Of a stretch of DNA of 64,000 nt, positions 51,899 through 60,097 are shown piece after piece. The notes under the pieces were generated by a model that saw only the letters and a list, made by a program, of their open reading frames with translations, was not told the DNA's origin and searched no databases. A program made the translations under genes and the position numbers. Source of the stretch: Clostridium fungisolvens (GTDB taxonomy: Bacteria; Bacillota; Clostridia; Clostridiales; Clostridiaceae); assembly GCF_014193895.1 (NCBI RefSeq), contig NZ_BLZR01000001.1, positions 496,001 to 560,000 on the forward strand, written 5' to 3'. Positions within the stretch are counted from its first letter, which is position 1. The number at the start of each line of letters is the position of its first letter.

Positions 51899-53434
51899 AT
51901 GACTAAAAAGCCAGTAATGTTAATGATATTAGACGGATTTGGAGTAGCTCCTAAGTCAGACGGAAATGCTGTAGAAGCAGCTAATAAGCCAAATTTCGAT
52001 AGATACTTTGCAGAATATCCACATACTACAATTCAAGCAAGTGGTATGGATGTAGGTCTACCAACTGGACAAATGGGTAATTCAGAAGTTGGTCACTTAA
52101 ATATAGGTGCAGGAAGAATAATATACCAAGAACTTACAAGAATAACTAAAGCTATTGAAGATGGAGATTTCTTTGATAATGAAGAATTAAATCTTGCAGT
52201 AGATAACGCTTTAAAGAATGATAGTGCATTACATCTATTAGGACTTCTTTCTGATGGTGGAGTTCACTCACATATAGATCATATAAAAGGATTATTGACT
52301 TTAGCTAAGAAAAAAGGATTAACTAAAGTTTATGTTCATCCTTTCATGGATGGAAGAGACGTTGCTCCGTCATCAGGTAAGGGATTTATAGAAGATTTAG
52401 AAAGCTATATGAAAGAAATTGGAGTAGGTAAGATCGCTACAGTTAGCGGAAGATACTACGCTATGGATAGAGATAATAGATGGGAAAGAGTTCAATTAGC
52501 TTATGATGCAATAGTAAATGCTAAGGGTGAAACAGCTAACAGTGCAGTAGAATGTATGGAAAGCTCATACCATGATAACAAGACTGATGAATTTGTTTTA
52601 CCATGTGTTATATTAGAAGATGGACATCCAACTGGCAACATTAAAAACGGAGATTCAGTAATATTCTTCAACTTCAGACCAGATAGAGCTAGAGAAATAA
52701 CTAGAGCTATAAATGATAAAGAATTCGCTGGATTTGAAAGAGAAACTTTAAATCTTACTTATGTTACTATGACCCAATACGATAAGAGTTTGGAAGGGGT
52801 ACATGTAGCGTACAAGCCACAAACTATCACAAATACATTAGGACAATATGTTGCTGATAAAGGCTTAAACCAATTAAGAATAGCTGAAACTGAAAAATAC
52901 GCTCACGTAACTTTCTTCTTTAATGGGGGAGTTGAAGCTCCAAACAAAGGTGAGGATAGAGCTCTTATACCTTCACCAAAGGTTGCAACTTATGACTTGA
53001 AGCCAGAAATGAGCGCGTATGAATTAACTGAAGAACTTTTAGCTAAGTTAGATTCAGATACTTATGATATGATAATCCTTAACTATGCTAACCCAGACAT
53101 GGTTGGTCATACTGGAGTTTTCGAAGCAGCTAAGAAAGCTATTGAAGCTGTAGATGAATGTGCTGGTAAGGTAATAGAAAAGGTTCTTGAAAAAGACGGT
53201 ACTGTATTTGTAACAGCTGACCATGGTAATGCAGAAGTTATGATAGACTTCTCAACAGGTGGTCCTATGACTTCTCATACAACTGAGCCAGTTCCATACT
53301 TATGGATAGCAAACAATGCTAAGGGTAAAGAACTAAGAGAAGGCGGAAGACTTTCTGATATAGCACCAACAATGCTTGAAACAATGGGCTTAGAAGTTCC
53401 AGCAGAAATGACAGGAAAAACACTTATAAAGTAA
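51899..53434 (+). CDS. gpmI: 2,3-bisphosphoglycerate-independent phosphoglycerate mutase
   Basis: Converts 3- to 2-phosphoglycerate with a phosphoserine intermediate and Mn2+. The 511 residues belong to the alkaline phosphatase fold. The first metal site is LMILDGFG (8-15) and the catalytic Ser62 is in GNSEVGHLNIGAG. The inserted phosphotransferase domain has GLLSDGGVHSH and HPFMDGRDVAP. The second metal cluster is NYANPDMVGHTG and TADHGNAE with TSHTTEPVP. Start at 51899 follows GGAGGG; the ATG at 51851 lies at the expected transcription start. Confidence 0.97.
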   Translation: MTKKPVMLMILDGFGVAPKSDGNAVEAANKPNFDRYFAEYPHTTIQASGMDVGLPTGQMGNSEVGHLNIGAGRIIYQELTRITKAIEDGDFFDNEELNLAVDNALKNDSALHLLGLLSDGGVHSHIDHIKGLLTLAKKKGLTKVYVHPFMDGRDVAPSSGKGFIEDLESYMKEIGVGKIATVSGRYYAMDRDNRWERVQLAYDAIVNAKGETANSAVECMESSYHDNKTDEFVLPCVILEDGHPTGNIKNGDSVIFFNFRPDRAREITRAINDKEFAGFERETLNLTYVTMTQYDKSLEGVHVAYKPQTITNTLGQYVADKGLNQLRIAETEKYAHVTFFFNGGVEAPNKGEDRALIPSPKVATYDLKPEMSAYELTEELLAKLDSDTYDMIILNYANPDMVGHTGVFEAAKKAIEAVDECAGKVIEKVLEKDGTVFVTADHGNAEVMIDFSTGGPMTSHTTEPVPYLWIANNAKGKELREGGRLSDIAPTMLETMGLEVPAEMTGKTLIK

Positions 53435-53453
53435 TAATATAAGATTAAAATAA

Positions 53454-53482
53454 AAAGACTTCTCGTTAAGAGATGTCTTTTT
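53454..53482 (+). terminator. Terminator of gpmI
   Basis: Stem AAAGACTTCTC / GAGATGTCTTT with one mismatch, GTTAA loop, and T-run. Element A4 starts in this T-tract. Confidence 0.8.
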
Positions 53483-53770
53483 ATTCTTTAGGAAATTATA
53501 TTTCAATTATATCTGTGGATATAGAGTTCCTAGCTCAACTATTAATTTATACATGCCTAAAAATCCCCAGAAACCGGGATTTTCAAACAAGTATAAATTA
53601 AGTTTCGATATAGGAACTCTTTAATTATGCGAACAGACTTAAGACATAGTATAAGTTAAAGAATAAAAAAGAAGAATATGTCGCCTGTAAGATTCTTCAC
53701 ATACGTTCAGAAAAGGCAGATGCGCAAAAAAATTACTAAAGAAGATCGCTTTAGTAATTTTTTATTTTGC
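53478..53770 (+). repeat. Element A, copy A4, carrying element D2
   Basis: Arm 1 TTTTTATTCTTTA (53478) and arm 2 TAAAGAATAAAAA (53657) are perfect complements. The core is 53682-53724, partly decayed on its 5' side. The terminator-like stem AAATTACTAAA / TTTAGTAATTT (53730-53740 with 53750-53760) is perfect and ends in T. The arm 1 to arm 2 distance is 179 bp rather than 70-83 because D2 lies inside. Confidence 0.75.
53523..53620. repeat. Element D, copy D2, inserted in A4
   Basis: 98 bp, nearly identical to D1 at 35302. Same outer arms AGAGTTCCTA / TAGGAACTCT; the apical stem has AAAATCCC / GGGATTTT. Removing it restores the normal spacing of element A. Confidence 0.8.
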
Positions 53771-53981
53771 TTCAAATTAAGAATTGTGTTGAATTTGAAA
53801 TCAATTTAATAATAGATATGCAAGTAAGAAGGTATTGTAAATTACGAATTTATTAACTAAAGGCATTAATCTTCACTTCATAACTTCAAAAGTTAAAAAA
53901 ATGTAAAGAATCTAATGAGACATATATTTACAAAGTAATAAAATAGAGAAAGGTATAATGCTATTTTCATAATGTAAAGGT

Positions 53982-53996
53982 TTATCATAATGATAA
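53982..53996. promoter_or_regulatory. Fur/PerR-like palindrome
   Basis: TTATCAT-A-ATGATAA, a perfect 7-1-7 palindrome close to the PerR box TTATAATNATTATAA. It lies about 65 bp before the transporter promoter. Regulator not identified. Confidence 0.4.
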
Positions 53997-54060
53997 ATAT
54001 AGAATAATGATAAAAAAATGCAGGAACGAATCTATAATTATGCAAAGTTTTGAATATTTA

Positions 54061-54089
54061 TTGACTAGATAACTTTAACTTGATAATAT
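54061..54089 (+). promoter_or_regulatory. Promoter of the amino-acid ABC transporter operon
   Basis: TTGACT at 54061-54066, 17-bp spacer, TAATAT at 54084-54089. A leader of about 130 bases follows. Confidence 0.6.
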
Positions 54090-54223
54090 ATAAATAGGTA
54101 AAATATTTAGTTTTTATACAGATTATTATTAAAAAAATAATGATATTTTTGATATAACGATAAAAATATAGTAGACTTAATAACGTTTTTAAATTTGGGG
54201 ATTTAGTTAAAAGGGGGACTATT

Positions 54224-54949
54224 ATGATTAAACTTGAAAGAGTAAACAAGCATTTTGGAAAGTTACATGTGTTAAAGGATATAGACTTAACTGTAAATGA
54301 AGGGGAAAAGTTAGTAGTTATCGGGCCAAGTGGCTCTGGAAAAAGTACTTTAATAAGATGTATTAACTTTTTAGAAGTACCAACTTCAGGTAAGGTTATA
54401 GTAGATGGGGTTGACCTTACTGCTCCTAGAGCACCTATTACAAAAGTTAGGCAGTCAGCGGCTATGGTATTTCAAGGTTTTAACCTATATCCTCACAAGA
54501 CTGTACTTGAAAACTTAACACTTGCTCCAATTAAAATACAGAAAGTATCTAAAGAACAGGCAGAAAAAACTGGGCTTGAGTATTTAGAAAAGGTTGGATT
54601 AAAACATAAAGCAAATGCATATCCATCACAGTTATCTGGAGGACAACAGCAAAGAGTTGCAATTGCAAGGGCTCTTAACATGCATCCTAAGATAATACTT
54701 TTTGATGAACCAACATCAGCTCTAGATCCAGAAATGATACAAGAGGTTCTAGATGTTATGGTTAACTTATCTCATGAAAAAATAACAATGGTAGTTGTTA
54801 CACATGAGATGGGATTCGCAAGACAAGTTGCAGATAGAGTTATATTTATGGATGGAGGAAAAATAATCGAACAGGGGACACCAGAGCATTTCTTCAAAAA
54901 TCCTACACATGATAGAACAAAAGCTTTCTTAAGCAAAATTTTAAGATAA
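54224..54949 (+). CDS. Polar amino acid ABC transporter, ATPase
   Basis: The 241-residue cytosolic ATPase of the GlnQ/HisP type has Walker A GPSGSGKST (about 36-44). The Q-loop is MVFQGFNLYPHKTVLENL, the signature LSGGQQQRVAIARAL (about 138-152), and Walker B IILFDEPTSALDPEM with VTHEMGFARQVADRV as H-loop. Every catalytic element is present. First gene of a four-gene operon with its own promoter. Ligand cannot be told from the ATPase. Confidence 0.95.
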   Translation: MIKLERVNKHFGKLHVLKDIDLTVNEGEKLVVIGPSGSGKSTLIRCINFLEVPTSGKVIVDGVDLTAPRAPITKVRQSAAMVFQGFNLYPHKTVLENLTLAPIKIQKVSKEQAEKTGLEYLEKVGLKHKANAYPSQLSGGQQQRVAIARALNMHPKIILFDEPTSALDPEMIQEVLDVMVNLSHEKITMVVVTHEMGFARQVADRVIFMDGGKIIEQGTPEHFFKNPTHDRTKAFLSKILR

Positions 54950-54972
54950 TAAGATAATTAGGGGGTAAAAAA

Positions 54973-55785
54973 ATGAAAAAAATAGCTTCAATTCTAGCTC
55001 TTGCACTTACACTTACTTTAGCTGGATGCTCATCGGCTCCAAGTAAAACTGCTTCAAACAGTGGTACTAGCGGTAAACCAGCGGATATACAGAAAATTAT
55101 TGACAGAGGAACTCTAAAAGTTGGGGTAAAAGTAGACGTTCCAAAGTACGGTTATAAGGATCCTAGTACAGGAAAAATTGATGGATTTGAAATTGATATA
55201 GCAAAAGCTGTAGCAAAGAAAATACTAGGGGATGAAAATAAGGTTGATTTACAAGCTGTAACAGCTAAAACTAGAGGACCGCTTTTAGATAGTGGAGAAA
55301 TAGATATGGTAGCTGCTACATTTACAATAACTGAAGAAAGAAAAAAGAGTTATAACTTCTCTGATCCATACTTTACAGATGGAGTAGGTTTGTTAGTTAA
55401 AAAGGATGCAGGAATAAGTAGCTTTAAGGATTTAAATGGTAAGAAGATAGGTGTTGCTCAAAGTTCCACAACTAAGAAGGCGTTACAAGAAGAAGCTGAT
55501 AAGCAAGGTATTAAGGTAACTTTCTCAGAATTTGCAAGTTATCCAGAGATAAAAACAGCTTTATCTTCTGGAAGAGTTGATTGTTTCTCAGTTGATGGTG
55601 CTATATTGCTTGGATACTTAGATGATAATACTAAGATATTATCTGATAAATTTAGTCCTCAAAACTATGGTATAGCTTCAAAGAAGGATAATACTGAGCT
55701 TGCTAAAGTTATAAATGAAACCATCGCAGAAATGAAGTCATCAGGAGATTTACAAAAGTTAATCGATAAGTGGGGGCTTAAATAA
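54973..55785 (+). CDS. Polar amino acid ABC transporter, binding lipoprotein
   Basis: The 270-residue solute-binding protein (family 3) has a lipobox LAGC with Cys about 19. It has an IIDRGTLKVGVKVDVPKYGY N-lobe and the IDGFEIDIAKAVAKK signature. The hinge is near DMVAATFTITEERKKSYNFSDPYF and the C-lobe has GKKIGVAQSSTTKKAL. It resembles Glu/Asp/Gln-binding PEB1/GlnH proteins; the ligand is inferred only as a polar amino acid. GGGGG lies 7-8 bases before the ATG. The last base of the stop codon is shared with the next start codon. Confidence 0.93.
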   Translation: MKKIASILALALTLTLAGCSSAPSKTASNSGTSGKPADIQKIIDRGTLKVGVKVDVPKYGYKDPSTGKIDGFEIDIAKAVAKKILGDENKVDLQAVTAKTRGPLLDSGEIDMVAATFTITEERKKSYNFSDPYFTDGVGLLVKKDAGISSFKDLNGKKIGVAQSSTTKKALQEEADKQGIKVTFSEFASYPEIKTALSSGRVDCFSVDGAILLGYLDDNTKILSDKFSPQNYGIASKKDNTELAKVINETIAEMKSSGDLQKLIDKWGLK

Positions 55786-56510
55786 TGAATGGTCCTTTCG
55801 CCTGGTTTAAATGGCAAGCAGTATTCACTGATTGGAGAGTATTTTTTGATGGTTTCGCCATGACTCTTAAAGTGTCTATTTTAGCATTGTTGCTAGCTTT
55901 AGCTGTGGGCGTGTTGTTTGGAATATTCTCAACCTCTAAGATAAAAGTACTAGAGATAATAAGTAGAATATATGTAGAGTTTATACAAAATACTCCATTG
56001 CTTATACAGGTATTCTTTTTATACAACGGACTTCCACACTTAGGTTTAGTTCTGTCAGTTTTCATAATAGGTGTATTGGGAATTGGTATGTATCATGGAG
56101 CTTATATTGCAGAGGTTGTAAGAGCTGGAATAGAGTCTATAAACAAAGGGCAATTGGAAGCGGCTTACTCTCAAGGGTTCTCTTACTGGGAGGCTATGAG
56201 ATATATAATACTACCTCAAGCTAAAAATGTAATGCTTCCACCTATGACAAACCAAGCAGTTAATCTTATAAAAAATACATCTATACTTTCAATAATAGCT
56301 GGTGGAGACTTAATGTATCAGACAGATTCATGGTCTAGTGCTAATCTATATTATGGACCAGCCTATGTTATTACTGGTTTACTATATTTAGCGTTATGCT
56401 TCCCACTAACTAGCCTTGCTAGAAGCTTAGAGAATAGAGAGAGTAAAATGCTTCGTAGAGATGCTGTCGAAGAAATTGAGTTAGACTATAAAGAGGAGGC
56501 AACTGCATGA
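55785..56510 (+). CDS. Polar amino acid ABC transporter, permease 1
   Basis: 241-residue HisM/GlnP-type permease with about five helices. It has the family stretch YVEFIQNTPLLIQVFF (about 65-80) and the coupling EAA loop EAAYSQGFSYWEAMRYIILPQA (125-146). Starts on the stop codon of the binding-protein gene. Likely forms a heterodimer with permease 2. Confidence 0.93.
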   Translation: MNGPFAWFKWQAVFTDWRVFFDGFAMTLKVSILALLLALAVGVLFGIFSTSKIKVLEIISRIYVEFIQNTPLLIQVFFLYNGLPHLGLVLSVFIIGVLGIGMYHGAYIAEVVRAGIESINKGQLEAAYSQGFSYWEAMRYIILPQAKNVMLPPMTNQAVNLIKNTSILSIIAGGDLMYQTDSWSSANLYYGPAYVITGLLYLALCFPLTSLARSLENRESKMLRRDAVEEIELDYKEEATA

Positions 56511-57154
56511 TGAATGGATTGTTTTCTTTTGCTAATATAAAATTCATACTTCAGGGGTTTGGTCTTACCCTTTATATAGCTATAATAACCATAATTCTAA
56601 GTATGATATTTGGTACAATACTTGGAATACTTAGAAGTACTTCTAAAGGTATTCCTGGAAAATTGGCAGCATTATATATTGAGATTGTGAGAAATACTCC
56701 AGCGCTTTTATGGATTTTAGTTACAAGGTTTATTGCAAATATGAAACCTGTAAATGCGGGAATATTAGCACTAACTATATTTACGTCCTCTATAATAGGA
56801 GAGATCGTAAGAGGTGGGCTTAATTCCATTAAGAAAGGTCAATGGGAAGCAGCACATTCTCAAGGGTTTACTAATATTCAGACTCTTAGATATATCATAA
56901 TACCACAAGCCTTTAAGAATATGATTCCTGCTCTAGTATCTCAGTATATTACTGTAATAAAGGATACATCATTCTTATGGGGTGTTGGGATAGAAGAAGT
57001 TACAGGAAAAGGAATGATTCTCATGGGAATGTACGCAAGTACAACACAAGTGTTCCTTATATTTGGTACAATTGCGGTTATGTATTTCGTAGTGAATTAT
57101 ATCCTGTCTGTAGTATTTAGAGCTCAGCAACAAAGATTAATATTGCAAGTATAA
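56507..57154 (+). CDS. Polar amino acid ABC transporter, permease 2
   Basis: 215-residue permease with IEIVRNTPALLWILV (about 62-76) and the EAA loop EAAHSQGFTNIQTLRYIIIPQA. Begins by an ATGA overlap with permease 1; GAGGAGG is 6-8 bases upstream. An ATG 3 bases later is an equal alternative. Last gene of the operon; a long hairpin lies 80 bp further on. Confidence 0.93.
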   Translation: MMNGLFSFANIKFILQGFGLTLYIAIITIILSMIFGTILGILRSTSKGIPGKLAALYIEIVRNTPALLWILVTRFIANMKPVNAGILALTIFTSSIIGEIVRGGLNSIKKGQWEAAHSQGFTNIQTLRYIIIPQAFKNMIPALVSQYITVIKDTSFLWGVGIEEVTGKGMILMGMYASTTQVFLIFGTIAVMYFVVNYILSVVFRAQQQRLILQV

Positions 57155-57236
57155 TTTTCTCGTAAAGGGCAATAATGTAGATATGTTAAGCTTTCAACTA
57201 TAATATAAAGATATTTTATGAGAAATATGTTATAAA

Positions 57237-57284
57237 GATAAATCACTTTATAGGTTGTGCTTTGTATATATAAAGTGATTTATC
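57237..57284. repeat. Hairpin after the transporter operon (E-like)
   Basis: Perfect 16-bp stem GATAAATCACTTTATA / TATAAAGTGATTTATC with a 16-base loop and no T-tract. Its arm resembles the inner arm of E3. Confidence 0.5.
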
Positions 57285-57309
57285 CATACATATTAATGGT
57301 CAAAATTAA

Positions 57310-57446
57310 ATAGTAATTCACTACATGTTTGTTTGAAAATGCCAGCTTAACGGTATTTTCAAGCATACATTTAAATAGTGGTGCTAAATCTCTATGTCCC
57401 CCATAGAGTTGCCTCCTGGATTTGTTTCTAGGAGGTTTTGTTTTTG
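57310..57446 (+). ncRNA. Candidate structured RNA with own terminator
   Basis: Three successive hairpins. The first is TTGAAAATGCC / GGTATTTTCAA (57333-57343 with 57352-57362), inside a weaker CACTA / TAGTG closing helix. The second is CTCTATG / CATAGAG (57390-57396 with 57402-57408). The third is CCTCCT / AGGAGG (57412-57417 with 57430-57435) followed by TTTTGTTTTT, a terminator. No frame runs through it. It could be an sRNA or an attenuating leader. It does not match a riboswitch class I recognise, and eno has a separate promoter downstream. Confidence 0.5.
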
Positions 57447-57771
57447 TGTATATAAATAATTTATTAGATACAAAATTAATAAATATAAAGATTAAAAAAA
57501 ACAAAAAAATACTATTTTAAAAATATTGAAAAGAATAGAAGGTGAAACAAAAGATAAAGATATAAAGGTCGGAAATAACAGAGTTGAATTTCAACAATAC
57601 TCTCAAAAGTAGCCTAAATTTAAAGTTATAAAAAATATTAAATGTATAAAGTTTTTTGCAGAAATATAGTAAATATGATAGAAATGAAAGAAATAATTTA
57701 TAAAAGTCAACTTAAGTTGTTAGAATATTGCAATTTAAATGTGAATTGTAATGAAAATTATTATCAAGTGA

Positions 57772-57800
57772 TTGAAAAAGTTATTTATTTGTTTTATAAT
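57772..57800 (+). promoter_or_regulatory. Promoter of eno
   Basis: TTGAAA at 57772-57777, 17-bp spacer and TATAAT at 57795-57800. Leader of about 145 bases to the enolase ATG. Confidence 0.65.
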
Positions 57801-57950
57801 AAATTTAACCAAATGAGGAAATGCAATAATAATTTACTAAAATAAAGAATAAAAATATTATTAATGCACAAACTTGTAATAGTTAAATACTTTTTTAGAG
57901 ATAATACTATAGGTACTTATTTACCTATGATAATAAAGGAGGAAATAATA

Positions 57951-59246
57951 ATGAAACAATATGTTGAAATCGTAGATGTGCTTGCAAGACAAATTTTAGA
58001 TTCAAGATGCTTCCCAACTGTAGAGGTAGAAGTAGTTCTTGAAGATGGTACAATAGGAAGAGCAGCTGTTCCATCAGGTGCTTCAACTGGTATTTATGAA
58101 GCTGTTGAATTAAGAGATGATGATAAAACTAAATATCAGGGAAAAGGTGTTCTAAAAGCTGTTCAAAACGTAAATGAAACAATAGCGACAGAGCTTATTG
58201 GAATGAATGTTTTTGACCAAACATTAATAGATGAAAGTTTAATTGTATTAGATGGAACTGATAACAAAAGTAAATTAGGAGCTAATGCTATTCTAGGTGT
58301 TTCTTTAGCAGTTGCAGATGCTGCAGCTAAGTACTTAGGACTTCCATTATATCAATATATAGGCGGAGTAAATGCTAAGGTTTTACCAGTGCCTATGATG
58401 AACATAATCAATGGTGGAAAGCATGCTGATAACTCAGTAGATTTACAAGAGTTCATGATTATGCCAGCTGGTGCTCAAAGCTTCAGTGATGCATTAAGAA
58501 TGAGTGCAGAAGTTTATCATTCATTAAAGAAAATATTAAATGACAAAGGCTATGCTACTGGTGTAGGTGACGAAGGTGGATTCGCTCCAAATCTTAAATC
58601 AAATGAAGAAGCTTTACAAGTTATCATAGAAGCTATCAATAAAGCTGGTTACAAACCAGGTGAAGAAATCTTCATAGCTATTGACTGTGCTTCCTCAGAA
58701 TACTATAAAGATGGTAAGTATGTTTTAGAACATGAAGGAAAGACTTTAGATGCTACTGAAATGGCCGATTTCTTAGCTGCTTGGGTTGAAAAATATCCAA
58801 TAATCTCAATCGAAGATGGTATGGCTGAAGAGGATTGGGAAGGATGGAAGGTTTTAACTGATAAGCTAGGAGGAAAGATTCAATTAGTTGGTGATGACTT
58901 ATTTGTTACTAACACTGAAAGATTATCAACTGGAATTCAGAAGAAGGTTGCAAACTCAATACTAATTAAGCTTAATCAAATCGGTACTCTAACTGAGACT
59001 TTGAATGCTATAGAGATGGCTAACAGAGCAGGATATACTGCTGTAATTTCTCATAGATCAGGTGAAACTGAAGATACAACTATAGCAGATCTTGTTGTAG
59101 CTGTTAATGCAGGTCAAATCAAGACTGGTGCTCCAGCTAGATCAGAAAGAGTTGCTAAGTACAATCAATTACTAAGAATTGAAGAAGAATTAGATGAAAT
59201 TGGAGAATATAGAGGATTAGGTGCATTCTTTAACATAAAGAAATAA
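57951..59246 (+). CDS. eno: Enolase
   Basis: Dehydrates 2-phosphoglycerate to phosphoenolpyruvate. The 431 residues include LARQILDSRCFPTVEVEV (10-27), PSGASTGIYEAVELRD (about 39-54) and VGDEGGFAPN. Metal-ligand motifs IAIDCASSEYY, SIEDGMAEEDW and LVGDDLFVTN follow. The catalytic Lys is in LIKLNQIGT and the loop is SHRSGETEDT. The usual NSRGNPTVEVEV near the N-terminus reads DSRCFPTVEVEV here, with Cys-Phe in place of Gly-Asn. The ATG at 57951 has AAAGGAGG upstream; an earlier ATG at 57864 is not supported. Confidence 0.97.
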   Translation: MKQYVEIVDVLARQILDSRCFPTVEVEVVLEDGTIGRAAVPSGASTGIYEAVELRDDDKTKYQGKGVLKAVQNVNETIATELIGMNVFDQTLIDESLIVLDGTDNKSKLGANAILGVSLAVADAAAKYLGLPLYQYIGGVNAKVLPVPMMNIINGGKHADNSVDLQEFMIMPAGAQSFSDALRMSAEVYHSLKKILNDKGYATGVGDEGGFAPNLKSNEEALQVIIEAINKAGYKPGEEIFIAIDCASSEYYKDGKYVLEHEGKTLDATEMADFLAAWVEKYPIISIEDGMAEEDWEGWKVLTDKLGGKIQLVGDDLFVTNTERLSTGIQKKVANSILIKLNQIGTLTETLNAIEMANRAGYTAVISHRSGETEDTTIADLVVAVNAGQIKTGAPARSERVAKYNQLLRIEEELDEIGEYRGLGAFFNIKK

Positions 59247-59261
59247 TTTCACTTAAGCATA

Positions 59262-59294
59262 AAAAAGCAGTTATCTTATTGGTAACTGCTTTTT
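59262..59294 (+). terminator. Terminator of eno
   Basis: Stem AAAAGCAGTTA / TAACTGCTTTT with a short loop and T-run. Confidence 0.85.
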
Positions 59295-59520
59295 ACTGCA
59301 AAGAAAGATTTCCTCAGAGACCTTTTTATCATGCCATACAACTAATTATTGTAAATAATATTAGGGTATGCTATTATAAAATCATATGTGTATGGTTTTA
59401 TAATCTATACAGTCGCAATATTTTAATTTATAATTATAGTATATAAGTTAACCTAAGGTTGAAAGTATAGTTAAATTATGCAAAAAGATGAAAAGCTAAT
59501 GAATGCAGGAGGTGACTATA

Positions 59521-59748
59521 ATGCATAACGTTTTAACAGCATTAGAAGTTATTATTGGAATAATCATAATAGTATCAGTATTACTACAACCAAGCAAAGC
59601 TGATGCGCTAAGCGGATTAATCCAAGGTAAAAGCGAAACTTTTTACTCTAAAAATAAAGGAAGAACAAAAGAAGCTGCACTTAGAAATGTTACTATAATT
59701 GCATCAATATTATTTGCTCTAAATACAGTAGCTCTAAACTTTATATAA
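59521..59748 (+). CDS. secG: SecG subunit of the Sec translocase
   Basis: Small membrane protein of 75 residues with two helices (about 4-22 and 53-73). They are separated by the conserved LLQPSKADALSGLIQG (21-36) and a basic loop (YSKNKGRTKEA). It assists SecYEG protein export. The ATG at 59521 has AGGAGG 7-8 bases upstream; the ATG at 59503 lies before that site. The order eno - secG - rnr is common in clostridia. Confidence 0.93.
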   Translation: MHNVLTALEVIIGIIIIVSVLLQPSKADALSGLIQGKSETFYSKNKGRTKEAALRNVTIIASILFALNTVALNFI

Positions 59749-59760
59749 TAAGTTTGATAT

Positions 59761-59788
59761 AAAGACTGACCAAATTTGGTCAGTCTTT
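59761..59788. terminator. Terminator of secG
   Basis: Perfect 28-bp palindrome (AAAGACTGACCAAA and its complement) ending in TTT; bidirectional in form. Confidence 0.8.
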
Positions 59789-59830
59789 ATATTTGTGCTA
59801 TTAAAATCATATAAAAATATTATTCTTTAA

Positions 59831-59912
59831 TGCATCTATGTGAGAAGATTATTTAATTATAATATCTAGCTCGTAGAGTGTCTCAGGCATGAACGCTTGA
59901 TTTTAACAACAA
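59831..59912 (+). repeat. Degenerate 3' half of element B
   Basis: TGAGAAGATTATTTAATTATAA, then TAGCTCGTAGAGTGTCTC, aligns with the right half of B2 (GAGAAAATCATTTAATTC...GCTCGCTCATATAGCATCTC). The rest of 59790-60097 shows nothing further. Confidence 0.45.
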
Positions 59913-60097
59913 TATTAAACGCAACCTAAATTCAATCTAAGTACCTTAAATTTATCTATAATATTAAACATATTCGGAGCAAGAAACAAATAATTCATAC
60001 AAATAACTGAATATTCAGAAATTTAACCTTAAATACACAGGAAATTAGTTTTATATATGATATAATGTATTTGATAGACTTAAATGGAGGAATTTGT

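Noticed and set aside
57642..57845. 67-codon open frame upstream of eno
   Set aside because: No ribosome binding site, no recognisable family, and a good sigma-A promoter for eno (57772-57800) lies inside it. A faint Spo0E-like look was not enough.
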